The notes under the pieces are model-generated. The model was not told the origin of the DNA. It saw only the letters and a program-made list of their open reading frames with translations, and ran no database searches. A program made the translations under genes and the position numbers. DNA of 64,000 nt, from assembly GCF_003815715.1 (NCBI RefSeq), contig NZ_CP033922.1:124001-188000 (forward strand), read 5' to 3'. Below are positions 1-7,654 of the stretch, piece after piece. Position 1 is the first letter of the stretch. Each line of letters opens with the position of its first letter. The DNA comes from Chryseobacterium sp. G0162. GTDB taxonomy: Bacteria; Bacteroidota; Bacteroidia; Flavobacteriales; Weeksellaceae.

Positions 1-189
1 GTCAATAGCCGTCGAAACTCTCTCTATGTTTTCAATTATAGAATTTAGTTTTATACTGCTTAACTGCCTGTTAATGTTATTTACCAGGTTATTGGTTGAA
101 CGCTGAATATTATTTACAGATGCAAGAACACGGTTTTGTCCCTGCATTTGTAAAACAATATTATACAGCAAATCGTTACTTGCACTCAT
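1..189 (-). CDS. Tail tape measure protein, N-terminal fragment
   Basis: Only the first 63 codons are present, starting at the ATG at 189; the gene runs off the left edge. The visible part is polar, rich in Asn, Gln, Ser and Ile, and looks helical, as tape measure N-termini often are. The assignment rests mainly on position: it directly follows the overlapping tail-assembly chaperone pair, where tape measure genes sit in most long-tailed phages. Tape measure proteins set tail length and are ejected with the DNA. Confidence 0.6.
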   Translation of the reverse strand, partial: MSASNDLLYNIVLQMQGQNRVLASVNNIQRSTNNLVNNINRQLSSIKLNSIIENIERVSTAID

Positions 190-192
190 GAT

Positions 193-393
193 TTATTTTC
201 CGGCTTCTGCTTTTCGTATTATTAAAAGTTCCGCGTATCGTGATATCCATTCATCGTCGCTTAACAGGCTTGGATCTGGTATGTGGAAATAATAGCGTAA
301 TTGAGCATCCGCAATCTGTACCCAATTTTCTTTTATGTGTTTTTCCGCCTGTTCTACAGCTTTACCAGTTCCGCTTCTACTACTTGAATTAAT
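193..393 (-). CDS. Tail assembly chaperone, -1 frame extension (GT-like)
   Basis: This frame is open from just below a TGA at 394-396 to a TAA at 193-195. It contains no ATG, GTG or TTG, so it cannot easily be translated alone. It lies in the -1 frame relative to the chaperone gene that ends at 354 and overlaps that gene's last 13 codons. A -1 shift near the minus-strand GGTAAAG (366 to 360) would join ELVK to AVEQAEKHIK and add about 56 residues. This matches the lambda G/GT arrangement upstream of the tape measure gene. The slip site is imperfect (only the A-site AAG to AAA re-pairs well), so the exact shift point is uncertain. Confidence 0.65.
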   Translation of the reverse strand: MNSSSRSGTGKAVEQAEKHIKENWVQIADAQLRYYFHIPDPSLLSDDEWISRYAELLIIRKAEAGK

Positions 394-650
394 TCAGGAA
401 GTTTCGCACTGGCTGAAAGAAATAAACCGTCGTCGGTTTTGATTTCTTCGTCACCCCCTAACCAACATTCGCGCAGAATAACTTCATTAAACTGCATTGG
501 ATCTTTTGTGCCGGCTGCTGATGCAAAGCTTAAAACTTTCCTACCTGGTTTTTTTACATAACAAGATTTATCACCAACGCTGATTTTAAAAACTTCGCCG
601 TGTTCTGCCTTCCAGGCATCTATTTGTTTTTGATCTACTGTATTTGACAT
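354..650 (-). CDS. Tail assembly chaperone (short form)
   Basis: A 98-residue protein between the tail tube gene and the tape measure gene. Its length, order and overlapping downstream frame fit the short tail-assembly chaperone (lambda gpG or Mu gp41 role). Such proteins coat the tape measure while the tube polymerises. No sequence motif identifies it alone; the call comes from synteny and the recoding layout. It is probably co-transcribed with the tube gene, which ends 6 bases upstream. Confidence 0.6.
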   Translation of the reverse strand: MSNTVDQKQIDAWKAEHGEVFKISVGDKSCYVKKPGRKVLSFASAAGTKDPMQFNEVILRECWLGGDEEIKTDDGLFLSASAKLPELIQVVEAELVKL

Positions 651-656
651 GAAAAA

Positions 657-1076
657 TTAGATTTGAGGTTTAATATCCAGCGCAAGGAATGGAACAGTAA
701 TTTCCATAAACTTGTCACCCTGTTTAAGTTCTTTGGCCTCTTCGGTGAACCACAATGTTTCGATTCTGTCCGTGATCATTGCGTTACCGCTTGTAGGATT
801 TCCGTAACAAACCAAAGCATCCAAAGAAAGTCCGAGAATCGAACCCTTTCCGGCCATTACCAATGCTTCGTATTCTGATTGTAAAAGCGTGATTTCACCT
901 TCACATGTTACGTTTCCTGATTGTATAGAGTGCGGGTTTCTGCCTTTGGCGTGTAAGTGTTCACGTTCGATCTTTTTAGAGTATTTAATACCTCTGAATC
1001 GTGTTAAATCACGTCCGCCAACGATCAGCGATAAATCCGCCCATTCGTATTCTCTACCGTTTACTGTACCAGTCAT
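657..1076 (-). CDS. Phage tail tube protein
   Basis: A 139-residue protein starting MTGTVNGREYEWADLS, directly after the sheath gene (4-base gap) and before the chaperone pair, which is the usual place of the tube gene in contractile-tailed phages. The sequence alternates polar and hydrophobic residues, as expected for the beta-rich tube fold, and has no signal peptide or membrane segment. The tube protein polymerises inside the sheath and forms the DNA channel. Family membership is inferred from order, length and general character. Confidence 0.65.
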   Translation of the reverse strand: MTGTVNGREYEWADLSLIVGGRDLTRFRGIKYSKKIEREHLHAKGRNPHSIQSGNVTCEGEITLLQSEYEALVMAGKGSILGLSLDALVCYGNPTSGNAMITDRIETLWFTEEAKELKQGDKFMEITVPFLALDIKPQI

Positions 1077-1080
1077 TTTT

Positions 1081-2292
1081 TTAGTTATTTGTTAATTCAA
1101 AACCTAAATTCACATTGATCCATCTGTTATATCCGAAAGGGCGGATCTTAACAGCAACATCCATCCTGGATGAAACGACAATGTTTTGTGATGGATCTAC
1201 GAAGCATTCTACGCCCGTATCTCTTGAATCTTCGGGATTAGTGGCAAGATCAGAACCCATGCTGTTAGCGATCTTTCTTTCGACAGCACTTTCCATAGTT
1301 TTGGCATAAATTGCAACGATGGATCCGTTCGGGTTCGCTGGTACTTCATCCAATAAGAAGTCCAGTAAAGCATCATAGGAAAATCTAAAGGCTTCGTTTA
1401 TAACCCTTCTATGTGTCAGATAATGATAATCATCGTCTGTATCACACGCCAAAGGTGCATCCATCACGTAGTAACCGGAACGGCTTTGATGTGTGGCAAA
1501 TGTTATAAAACCTTTATCGTAAAGGGCTTCTGCATCGTAGTTCTCTACAGGCTCATCCTTGATAAATAGTGTAGTAGTGGCTAAAGGCCCGTTTTTAACT
1601 TTACCAGGGTTTTCACGAGCTGCAAACTTTGCAAGCCTTCCGGCAAATACTCCGATTGCTGCACCTGCACCCTTTGAAGCTGGGATATCGGAAGCCTTTT
1701 CCGTGTCTCCGATCAAAATTCCTACGGAATTATAAGAACTTGCGGTAAGGTCCGGCAAATCTACTTTTTCACCGTTGAAGGCGTAACCTTCTAAGATTGT
1801 GAAAAATGGTGCATACTTTAAATTGGAATAACTTTCAAATAAAGTTTGCGCCTTTGCAGCTGCTAAAAGGACATCAGCATCCATTCCGTTGGTAACTGTT
1901 ACCGCTGCTGTAGGATCATAGATGGTGAAAAGACCTCTTAATTTGCCTTTTGCAGCATTTAAAAGACCTTCGGCCGGTGTAATACCTTCAACCGGTGTAA
2001 ACCAGTCAGAAACTTTTTTACTCTTATCAAATCCGTAGATCCAAACTTCGGAACCTTCGCCGGCTTCGGCGTAAAACTCCGATAGAGCTTTGTAAAGTTT
2101 ATGATTGTCGATGCTGTCAACGATCTTTAGATTTGCGACATCTTTCATTGACTTTATTTGATAGGCTTTTCCCAATTGAAAACCATCAACAACAGCCACA
2201 GCGGATGCCAAAAATCCAAAAATCCCCGTATCTAATGGCGTTACCGCACCGATAACGCCATTTTCAAATGATATTGATATTTTTGGTCTCAT
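1081..2292 (-). CDS. Phage tail sheath protein (DUF2586-like)
   Basis: A 403-residue protein upstream of the tube gene. Its N-terminus (RPKISISFENGVIGAV) and central part (ASKGAGAAIGVFAGRLA, then a C-terminal half with VERKIANSMG) resemble DUF2586 sheath proteins of Mu-like phages. The contractile sheath surrounds the tube and drives membrane penetration. Its presence makes this a myovirus-type phage like Mu rather than a siphovirus. The start is the ATG at 2292, four bases after the preceding gene. Confidence 0.8.
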   Translation of the reverse strand: MRPKISISFENGVIGAVTPLDTGIFGFLASAVAVVDGFQLGKAYQIKSMKDVANLKIVDSIDNHKLYKALSEFYAEAGEGSEVWIYGFDKSKKVSDWFTPVEGITPAEGLLNAAKGKLRGLFTIYDPTAAVTVTNGMDADVLLAAAKAQTLFESYSNLKYAPFFTILEGYAFNGEKVDLPDLTASSYNSVGILIGDTEKASDIPASKGAGAAIGVFAGRLAKFAARENPGKVKNGPLATTTLFIKDEPVENYDAEALYDKGFITFATHQSRSGYYVMDAPLACDTDDDYHYLTHRRVINEAFRFSYDALLDFLLDEVPANPNGSIVAIYAKTMESAVERKIANSMGSDLATNPEDSRDTGVECFVDPSQNIVVSSRMDVAVKIRPFGYNRWINVNLGFELTNN

Positions 2293-2295
2293 TGC

Positions 2296-2616
2296 CTAAG
2301 CCTGGTTAAGTTCTTCGATTTTTTTAGACAAGGCATCTACAACGGTTTTTCTTGGTTTATCCGCTGCGTTTTCATTGTCTAAGTACTCCTGTGCAGTGTC
2401 AAGGTCCATTTCTGCAACTTTAGCCAGGATATCGTTTGCAGATTCCTTTGTTACAGTTTCAGCCGGGCGCTCAACTTTTGTAACACTTTTGTCTGAAAGT
2501 GTTTTTGTAGAAAAGGCGTGATTTTTCGCCAAATTTTCTGTATAGAATCTATGACCGTCCGAAGTCTGGAAATATTCATTTACGTTCGGATGATCTTTGA
2601 AAAATGTATCACTCAT
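2296..2616 (-). CDS. Hypothetical phage protein between capsid and sheath genes
   Basis: A 106-residue, charged and probably soluble protein. The N-terminal 35 residues (DGHRFYTENLAKNHA) look like a small domain. The C-terminal 60 residues are acidic and helical (ESANDILAKVAEMDLDTAQEYL, then KKIEELNQA). It overlaps the upstream membrane/coiled-coil gene by 8 bases and ends 3 bases before the sheath gene, so it belongs to the late operon. Head decoration or head-tail joining would fit this position, but no family is recognised. Confidence 0.6.
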   Translation of the reverse strand: MSDTFFKDHPNVNEYFQTSDGHRFYTENLAKNHAFSTKTLSDKSVTKVERPAETVTKESANDILAKVAEMDLDTAQEYLDNENAADKPRKTVVDALSKKIEELNQA

Positions 2617-2968
2617 GATTTACTTTTTTACCGTTTAATTGTTTGTATTTTTTAAGCTCTTCGATTAGGGCCTTAGTTTGTTCGACTAAATCCTGATTTT
2701 CTTCTGTCAACTTTTTGAATTTGATTTCTAGTTCTACACGGTCTGAAATAGCTTTTTTGTAAAGCTCATTCATCCTGTTTGCTTCATCAGTTGCAGCCTT
2801 CCATCTTTGGGCGATGTCTTCCAATTGTTCGCGGTAGAACTTAACAGCCTTTTCAACATTTTCGAGCTCCGAGCCTTGAACGTCTGCGAGGTTTTTCCGT
2901 CTGGCCGCAAACCACCCAGCTAAAGAAGTCACAATGCCTACTAAGGCCGATAAGTACACCTCATTCAC
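2609..2968 (-). CDS. Small membrane-anchored coiled-coil phage protein
   Basis: A 119-residue protein with one hydrophobic segment near the N-terminus (about residues 5-20) followed by RRK, then a long charged helix predicted to form a coiled coil to residue 110. This shape resembles inner-membrane spanins (Rz-like) or holin-associated proteins, but it lies between the major capsid gene and the sheath gene rather than in a lysis cassette. The function is unknown; a membrane-attached structural or lysis role is inference. Confidence 0.6.
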   Translation of the reverse strand: MNEVYLSALVGIVTSLAGWFAARRKNLADVQGSELENVEKAVKFYREQLEDIAQRWKAATDEANRMNELYKKAISDRVELEIKFKKLTEENQDLVEQTKALIEELKKYKQLNGKKVNHE

Positions 2969-2980
2969 AATATGACTTCT

Positions 2981-3868
2981 TTAAATGATGGCCCCGATCA
3001 TTTCATTTTTCGCAGGTAGGACGATAAAATAATGACGGTAGTTTAGCCTATTAGTTTGGTTTTCCGGATCCTGGTCTGATTTCGCGAAATACTGCTTTGT
3101 AAGACCTGTTTTTTTAGCGATGTTATCCTTATGGAAAGCAACAGAAACAGGTTTATCGGTAGGATCTACAACTGAACCGAATGGTTTTTTTGTTCCGGCA
3201 GCTGCGAACTTTGGATTTGCTACATATTGATAAATGTCAAACCCTGCGATATTTGGTGCAACCTTTCCGGTATTGATGTTCGCTAAAAGATTTGCAAAAC
3301 GACTTTCTTTATCAAGTAAGGCGTTATAGTGATTTGTACACAAAACAAGTCTTCGGCCCTCTTCGGGAACTTCGGCATCATCAAATTTGCCTTTTAGTGC
3401 TACGATAGCTTTATAAACATCGTCTGCGTTATCTGCAAGCTTTACAACCGGCGTTTTTGCTGTGTCTGCTTGTGGAGCAATAGCATGAATCGCCTTTCTG
3501 TACTTTGTAGAGTTGATTTGTGTAACGTGTCCTCTTGTTGCAGAATCAATACGAGGGTAAGAAGCCCCCATGATTTGATCGTCAGATAAAGTAGTTACTT
3601 TAGTTTGATATTTATCTAACTTGATGATAACTTCGGTATCTGTAAATTCCTGAACCAGGATCGGGTAAGTTGTATTGTTGATTAATACTTCCGGTTGGAA
3701 GGTTTCAACAGGTAAGTGAATTAGATTTGATTCGGCGGTTGTCCCGGAACCAACTTCGATCACTTCGGTGTCAAGTTCTGGAATACCATCCAACCACGGC
3801 GCTACGTTTTGAGTAGTCAAAAGCTGGATTACTCTTGCGCTCCAAACTTCTGGAAAATTTGCTGGCAT
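2981..3868 (-). CDS. Major capsid protein
   Basis: A 295-residue protein downstream of the prohead protease/scaffold gene. The N-terminus (FPEVWSARVIQLL) and the central stretch with QINSTKYRKAIHAIA followed by VYKAIVALKGKFDDA resemble HK97-fold coat proteins. There is no long N-terminal scaffold arm; the scaffold appears to be in the neighbouring protease gene. It forms the icosahedral head shell. Assignment rests on length, position and overall pattern, without a diagnostic motif. Confidence 0.75.
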   Translation of the reverse strand: MPANFPEVWSARVIQLLTTQNVAPWLDGIPELDTEVIEVGSGTTAESNLIHLPVETFQPEVLINNTTYPILVQEFTDTEVIIKLDKYQTKVTTLSDDQIMGASYPRIDSATRGHVTQINSTKYRKAIHAIAPQADTAKTPVVKLADNADDVYKAIVALKGKFDDAEVPEEGRRLVLCTNHYNALLDKESRFANLLANINTGKVAPNIAGFDIYQYVANPKFAAAGTKKPFGSVVDPTDKPVSVAFHKDNIAKKTGLTKQYFAKSDQDPENQTNRLNYRHYFIVLPAKNEMIGAII

Positions 3869-3964
3869 TTTTTATGTAATTAATTGGTTAAACTGTTTTA
3901 AACAAAGCCCCTCCGTTTTGAGTTCGCAGGAGCTTTTTGGTATCTGTAGGTATCTGTTAGGTTG

Positions 3965-4921
3965 CTATTTGAATAGGGCTTTGTAGCCTTCCGGGTTACT
4001 GTTTTTGAAGTCCAATTGAGCGTTTAAGTCAAGTTTTTGGAAGTCGTCAAGCGTTTTAACTTCGGCAGCATTTACAGCCGGAACAGTAGTTGCAGAGAGA
4101 TTGTTTTTAGCCGGTGCATCCGTAACCATTGTTTTGTACAAATCCGGCATTTCTGCATGAAGTTTGATAAATTCAGCTTTTTTCGTTGCATCAATTTTAC
4201 CAGCCTTGATGTCTGCATCTACAGTATCAGCCGATAATTTCGCTTTCTTGTCTTTTTCAAGCTCTTCAAAACCTGTGATTTTTAGGTTTGCAGCATCTAA
4301 ATCAGATTTTAATTTGATGATGTTCGCTTCTACTTGTGCGGAATCATGTTCTAATGTATTACCCGGCAATCCTAATGCGGAAATAGCGGATAAAGTAAGT
4401 GTGATTTTCATTTGCTTATTAAGATTAAATTTTGTTGCATCGGAAGCCATCAACAGAATTTCAGAAACTTCATTTTCTACAAGTTCCCTGATACTCTCTT
4501 CGGAAGTGGCGTATAATTTTACAGTCAATGCATTTGCATTGTTAGGAATGGCGACTACTGAACCCTCTAAAACTTCGGATTCTACAAGGTCGTAAGTATC
4601 GTCAGGAGCTAAAACGAAATTGCTCATTGAAAAGGGATCAAGCCCTAAACTTGCACCTTTGATAAATCCGCGTTCTACTTTTCCTGCGATCTTGGAAGCG
4701 TTAGGATCTTCATCATCAAAAACAGCCACAGCAGTAAGCAAAGAGCCTTCTATCTGAATATCTTCCCAACGCCCGATAACGGCCTCATTGCCGCCTTTAT
4801 GTGAATCTAACATTACCGGGTTATTCCTGAAACGTTCCAGTTTTAACCCAGAGTTACGTACTCTGAATCCGTATTGGTTTTTTTTAGTTTCATCATTAAG
4901 AATGAATTTCTGTTTTGACAT
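3965..4921 (-). CDS. Prohead serine protease with C-terminal scaffold region
   Basis: A 318-residue protein. I chose the ATG at 4921 (MSKQKFILNDETKKNQYGF); the longer frame reads into the regulatory region. Residues 1-150 resemble caudoviral prohead proteases: a conserved PVMLDSHKG segment with the likely catalytic His, then RGFIKGASLGLDPF with the likely Ser. Residues from about 175 on are helical and charged (LKSDLDAANLKITGFEELEKDK), as in scaffolds, so protease and scaffold seem to be one polypeptide, as in Mu gpI/gpZ systems. It is the first gene of the leftward late operon. Confidence 0.8.
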   Translation of the reverse strand: MSKQKFILNDETKKNQYGFRVRNSGLKLERFRNNPVMLDSHKGGNEAVIGRWEDIQIEGSLLTAVAVFDDEDPNASKIAGKVERGFIKGASLGLDPFSMSNFVLAPDDTYDLVESEVLEGSVVAIPNNANALTVKLYATSEESIRELVENEVSEILLMASDATKFNLNKQMKITLTLSAISALGLPGNTLEHDSAQVEANIIKLKSDLDAANLKITGFEELEKDKKAKLSADTVDADIKAGKIDATKKAEFIKLHAEMPDLYKTMVTDAPAKNNLSATTVPAVNAAEVKTLDDFQKLDLNAQLDFKNSNPEGYKALFK

Positions 4922-5092
4922 CCGTTGTATCGTTTTGAGGTGACAAAGATTTAAGGATATCAGCATGAAAAAAAATAGTTGTAAAGAAGCTGAACAGCCC
5001 TGTATAAAAGCTTTACAGATGTGTATAGAAACTGTACACATTTTTTTTTGACGTACTCGTTAAAGTGACTTTTGTATAGAAATAGGATAATT
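4922..5092. promoter_or_regulatory. Mirror-symmetric divergent late promoter region with three 21-bp-spaced boxes
   Basis: Between the prohead protease (-) and terminase (+) starts lie three 17-bp boxes at 4980-4996, 5001-5017 and 5022-5038. All fit TGTAwArAArCTkwACA with TGTA/ACA ends, and the period is exactly 21 bp. On each side, beyond a T8/T9 tract, sits a -7-like element with one mismatch to TAnnTTTG: AATCTTTG (minus, 4951-4944) and GACTTTTG (plus, 5067-5074). Both lie exactly 28 bp from the nearest box edge. The layout suggests a phage activator bound in phase that fires both late operons. A half copy (TGTATAGAAA) recurs at 5074. The protein that binds is unknown. Confidence 0.7.
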
Positions 5093-5650
5093 ATGGGCTT
5101 AAAAAAAACAGAGCAAAAAGATTACGCGAAGTTTCTATACACTGAAAAAAATCTAACTCAAAAAGAGATCGCAGAAAAGGCAGGAGTAACGGAAAAAACA
5201 TTGATCAAATGGATCAATGAAAACGATCAGGAATGGAAAAAGCTTCGTAACTCTTTAATGACTACAAAGCCACATCAAATCAAAATGCTTTACGGACAAT
5301 TGGAAAGACTAAATGAAACGATCCAAAACCGTAAAATTGTTTATGATGTTCCTGATCAATTACTAAAACCTATTAAGGTTAAAGATGCTTCCGGTAAAGA
5401 AAAACTGGAATATCCAAAATTTAACGAACAGGATTATCCGATCAAGATCGGAAACTTTCCAACATCCAAAGAATCAGATACAATTGTAAAGATCACCAAT
5501 GCCATCAACAAACTGGAAGGTGAAACGTCAATCGGTGACATGGTTCAGGTTGCTATGATGTTCTGTGAATATGTAAGAGATATTGATTTTGAACAGGCAC
5601 AAAAAACAAGCGAATTATTTGACATGTTTATCCGTCAACATTTGGCATAA
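5093..5650 (+). CDS. Terminase small subunit-like DNA-binding protein
   Basis: A 185-residue protein; the ATG at 5093 (MGLKKTEQKDYAKFLY) was preferred to an upstream TTG. Residues 10-50 form a helix-turn-helix (LTQKEIAEKAGVTEKTLIKWI), the rest is helical. It directly precedes the large terminase, sharing one base of the TAATG junction. That position and the HTH fit the DNA-recognition subunit of the packaging motor (DUF1804/Mu gp27-like role). It is the first gene of the rightward late operon, just after the box array. Confidence 0.75.
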   Translation: MGLKKTEQKDYAKFLYTEKNLTQKEIAEKAGVTEKTLIKWINENDQEWKKLRNSLMTTKPHQIKMLYGQLERLNETIQNRKIVYDVPDQLLKPIKVKDASGKEKLEYPKFNEQDYPIKIGNFPTSKESDTIVKITNAINKLEGETSIGDMVQVAMMFCEYVRDIDFEQAQKTSELFDMFIRQHLA

Positions 5651-7188
5651 TGGCGAAAAAACTATCTGATAAAAAGCACTTGGATATATGGTCCGTATTT
5701 CGTGATAATATTGCGAAAAGTACGCCTGTAGATCTTAACGAAACGCAAATCGAAAAGAAAAAAAGAATTGCGTATTTAGAAGCACATCCCGAAAAATGGT
5801 TTGCTTATTATTTTCCAAATTTCTGTACACATAAACCCGCCGTTTTCCACTTAAAAGCTACGGAACGTGTAGTAAAAAACAGTGAATGGTTTGAAGTACG
5901 ATCCTGGTCCCGTGAGATGGCGAAGTCTGCACGTACTATGATGGAATCTTTATACCTGTCTTTTACCAAAAAGAAAAAGGTTTGGTTAATGGTTTCCAAT
6001 ACCGAAGACAACGCCATCCGTTTACTTGCGCCGTATAAAAATATCCTGGAATCAAACAACAGGATTATTAACGATTATGGTGTACAAAGGAATCCCGGAA
6101 AATGGGAGGATAAGGAATTTACATCAAAATTCGGGTTTTCTTATCGTGCATTGGGTGAAGGACAGTCACCGCGTGGAACCAGGAACGATGCCGACAGACC
6201 GGACGGGATTATTATTGATGACTTTGATACGGACGAAAAATGCAGGAATAAAGATCGTGTAAAAAATGCCACAGATTGGCTTTTAGAAGCGGTTTTCCCT
6301 ACACGTGCCGTGAATGTTCCGTTATTGATCATTGTCAACGGAAATATTATCGCAAAATATTGCACGATCACCATTTTAGGTGAAATGGCGGATTGCTGGG
6401 ATAAAGTGAATTTAACGGATCCGCAAGGTAATTCCAATTGGCCGGAAAAGAATACGAAGGAAGCAATTCATAACATGTTCTACAACAGCAAGGGCAAAAG
6501 GAAAATTACAAAGCGGGCAATGATGAAGGAATACTACAACAAGCCCGGAGCCGAAGGCGATACATTCAAAGAGATCTACTACGGTAAATGTCCGCCATTG
6601 AAAAAATGTGAAAAAGTTGTTACCTATTGTGATCCATCACCATCCAATAACAAAAACAAAAAGAACAGTTCTAAGGCTGTTGTTATTGTTGGCTTGTACG
6701 AAGGTCGGTACTATGTTTATAAAGTTTGGCTGGGAAAAGCCACAAACCCTGAATTTGTTCAGTGGATCGGCCAGGCTTTCAATTACCTGGATCGAAATGG
6801 AATAGACATCAAAAAAATCTTTATCGAAAACAACACTTTACAGGATCCGCATTATCAGCAAGTAATAAAACCGCTTTTAGAAAAGTATCGGAAAGATACC
6901 GGAACAAAATTACCGGTTCGCGAAGACAAGAGAAAAAAGGCTGAAAAGTTTGATCGAATCGCCAACATGGAAGACGATAACAGTAACGGTGATATCATTT
7001 TCAATGAAAAAGAGAAAGACAGTCCAATGATGGTGCAAATGGAAGATGAATGGCTGGGAGTTTCTGAAAAGTCGGAAGAAATGGACGGACCGGATGCCAT
7101 AGAAGGTGCAAAATATATGATTGATAACAAAGTCGTAAAAGACAATTTGGGCTATGCTTCCGGGCAAGTAGAAAGCCGTCACTATTAA
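5650..7188 (+). CDS. Terminase large subunit (packaging ATPase/nuclease)
   Basis: A 512-residue protein. The N-terminal ATPase shows a Walker A-like SREMAKSARTM (about residues 87-97) and a Walker B GIIIDDFD (187-194), with a coupling motif region near NGNII (231-235). The C-terminal half looks like an RNase H-fold nuclease: VVTYCDPSPS with Asp328, IFIENN with Glu393, and a late acidic stretch. It powers DNA entry into the prohead and makes the cuts. In Mu-like phages it packages replicated prophage copies headful by headful together with flanking host DNA. Confidence 0.88.
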   Translation: MAKKLSDKKHLDIWSVFRDNIAKSTPVDLNETQIEKKKRIAYLEAHPEKWFAYYFPNFCTHKPAVFHLKATERVVKNSEWFEVRSWSREMAKSARTMMESLYLSFTKKKKVWLMVSNTEDNAIRLLAPYKNILESNNRIINDYGVQRNPGKWEDKEFTSKFGFSYRALGEGQSPRGTRNDADRPDGIIIDDFDTDEKCRNKDRVKNATDWLLEAVFPTRAVNVPLLIIVNGNIIAKYCTITILGEMADCWDKVNLTDPQGNSNWPEKNTKEAIHNMFYNSKGKRKITKRAMMKEYYNKPGAEGDTFKEIYYGKCPPLKKCEKVVTYCDPSPSNNKNKKNSSKAVVIVGLYEGRYYVYKVWLGKATNPEFVQWIGQAFNYLDRNGIDIKKIFIENNTLQDPHYQQVIKPLLEKYRKDTGTKLPVREDKRKKAEKFDRIANMEDDNSNGDIIFNEKEKDSPMMVQMEDEWLGVSEKSEEMDGPDAIEGAKYMIDNKVVKDNLGYASGQVESRHY

Positions 7189-7199
7189 AATTTAGCATT

Positions 7200-7646
7200 A
7201 TGTTTTTAGAAATTGAAGATCTTAAAAATGTTATTTACGGTTATCAGATTGACCAAATAACCGAACAAAACGAGAACATCACCCTGCAAGCTATAGCCGC
7301 TGCCGAACAGGAAGTAAGAAGTTATTTAGCAAATAGCAGTAAAAAATCTGTGAGATACGATATTGAAGCTATTATGAATGCAACCGGTGATCAGAGAAAT
7401 GCAATTATTCTTTCACATACGGCAACAATTGCAAAGTATTACATCATAGAGCTTTGTAATCTTGATGTAATCTACGAAACAGCTAAAGATCGTTACGATC
7501 GTGCTGTAAGCTGGCTTAAAATGCTATCAAAAGGAGATATCAGCCTGGATACTTTACCAACGATTGACGATACCACACCTGGAACCGGTGACAATGATAC
7601 TTACCCATTTGTTTACGGAAGTCGAGAAAAGTTTAACCACGAATAA
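7200..7646 (+). CDS. gp36-like head completion protein (DUF1320)
   Basis: A 148-residue protein between large terminase and portal. The start MFLEIEDLKNVIYGYQIDQI, the helical AEQEVRSYL segment and the later AKDRYDRAVSWLKMLSKGDI fit the DUF1320/Mu gp36 family, thought to be a head-tail adaptor that joins the portal ring. The final 30 residues are acidic and flexible. It starts 11 bases after the terminase stop. Confidence 0.75.
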   Translation: MFLEIEDLKNVIYGYQIDQITEQNENITLQAIAAAEQEVRSYLANSSKKSVRYDIEAIMNATGDQRNAIILSHTATIAKYYIIELCNLDVIYETAKDRYDRAVSWLKMLSKGDISLDTLPTIDDTTPGTGDNDTYPFVYGSREKFNHE

Positions 7647-7654
7647 AAATTATC

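Noticed and set aside
1115..1309. Open frames on the plus strand inside the sheath, capsid and other leftward phage genes.
   Set aside because: They mirror strongly coding minus-strand genes and have no coding character or start signals of their own.
3903..3960. Hairpin (AGCTCC/GGAGGGGCT on the minus strand) and 10-bp direct repeat GGTATCTGTA/GGTATCTGTT between protease and capsid genes.
   Set aside because: The stem needs a 2-base bulge, there is no clear T-run, and it lies inside an operon; too weak to call a terminator or regulatory element.
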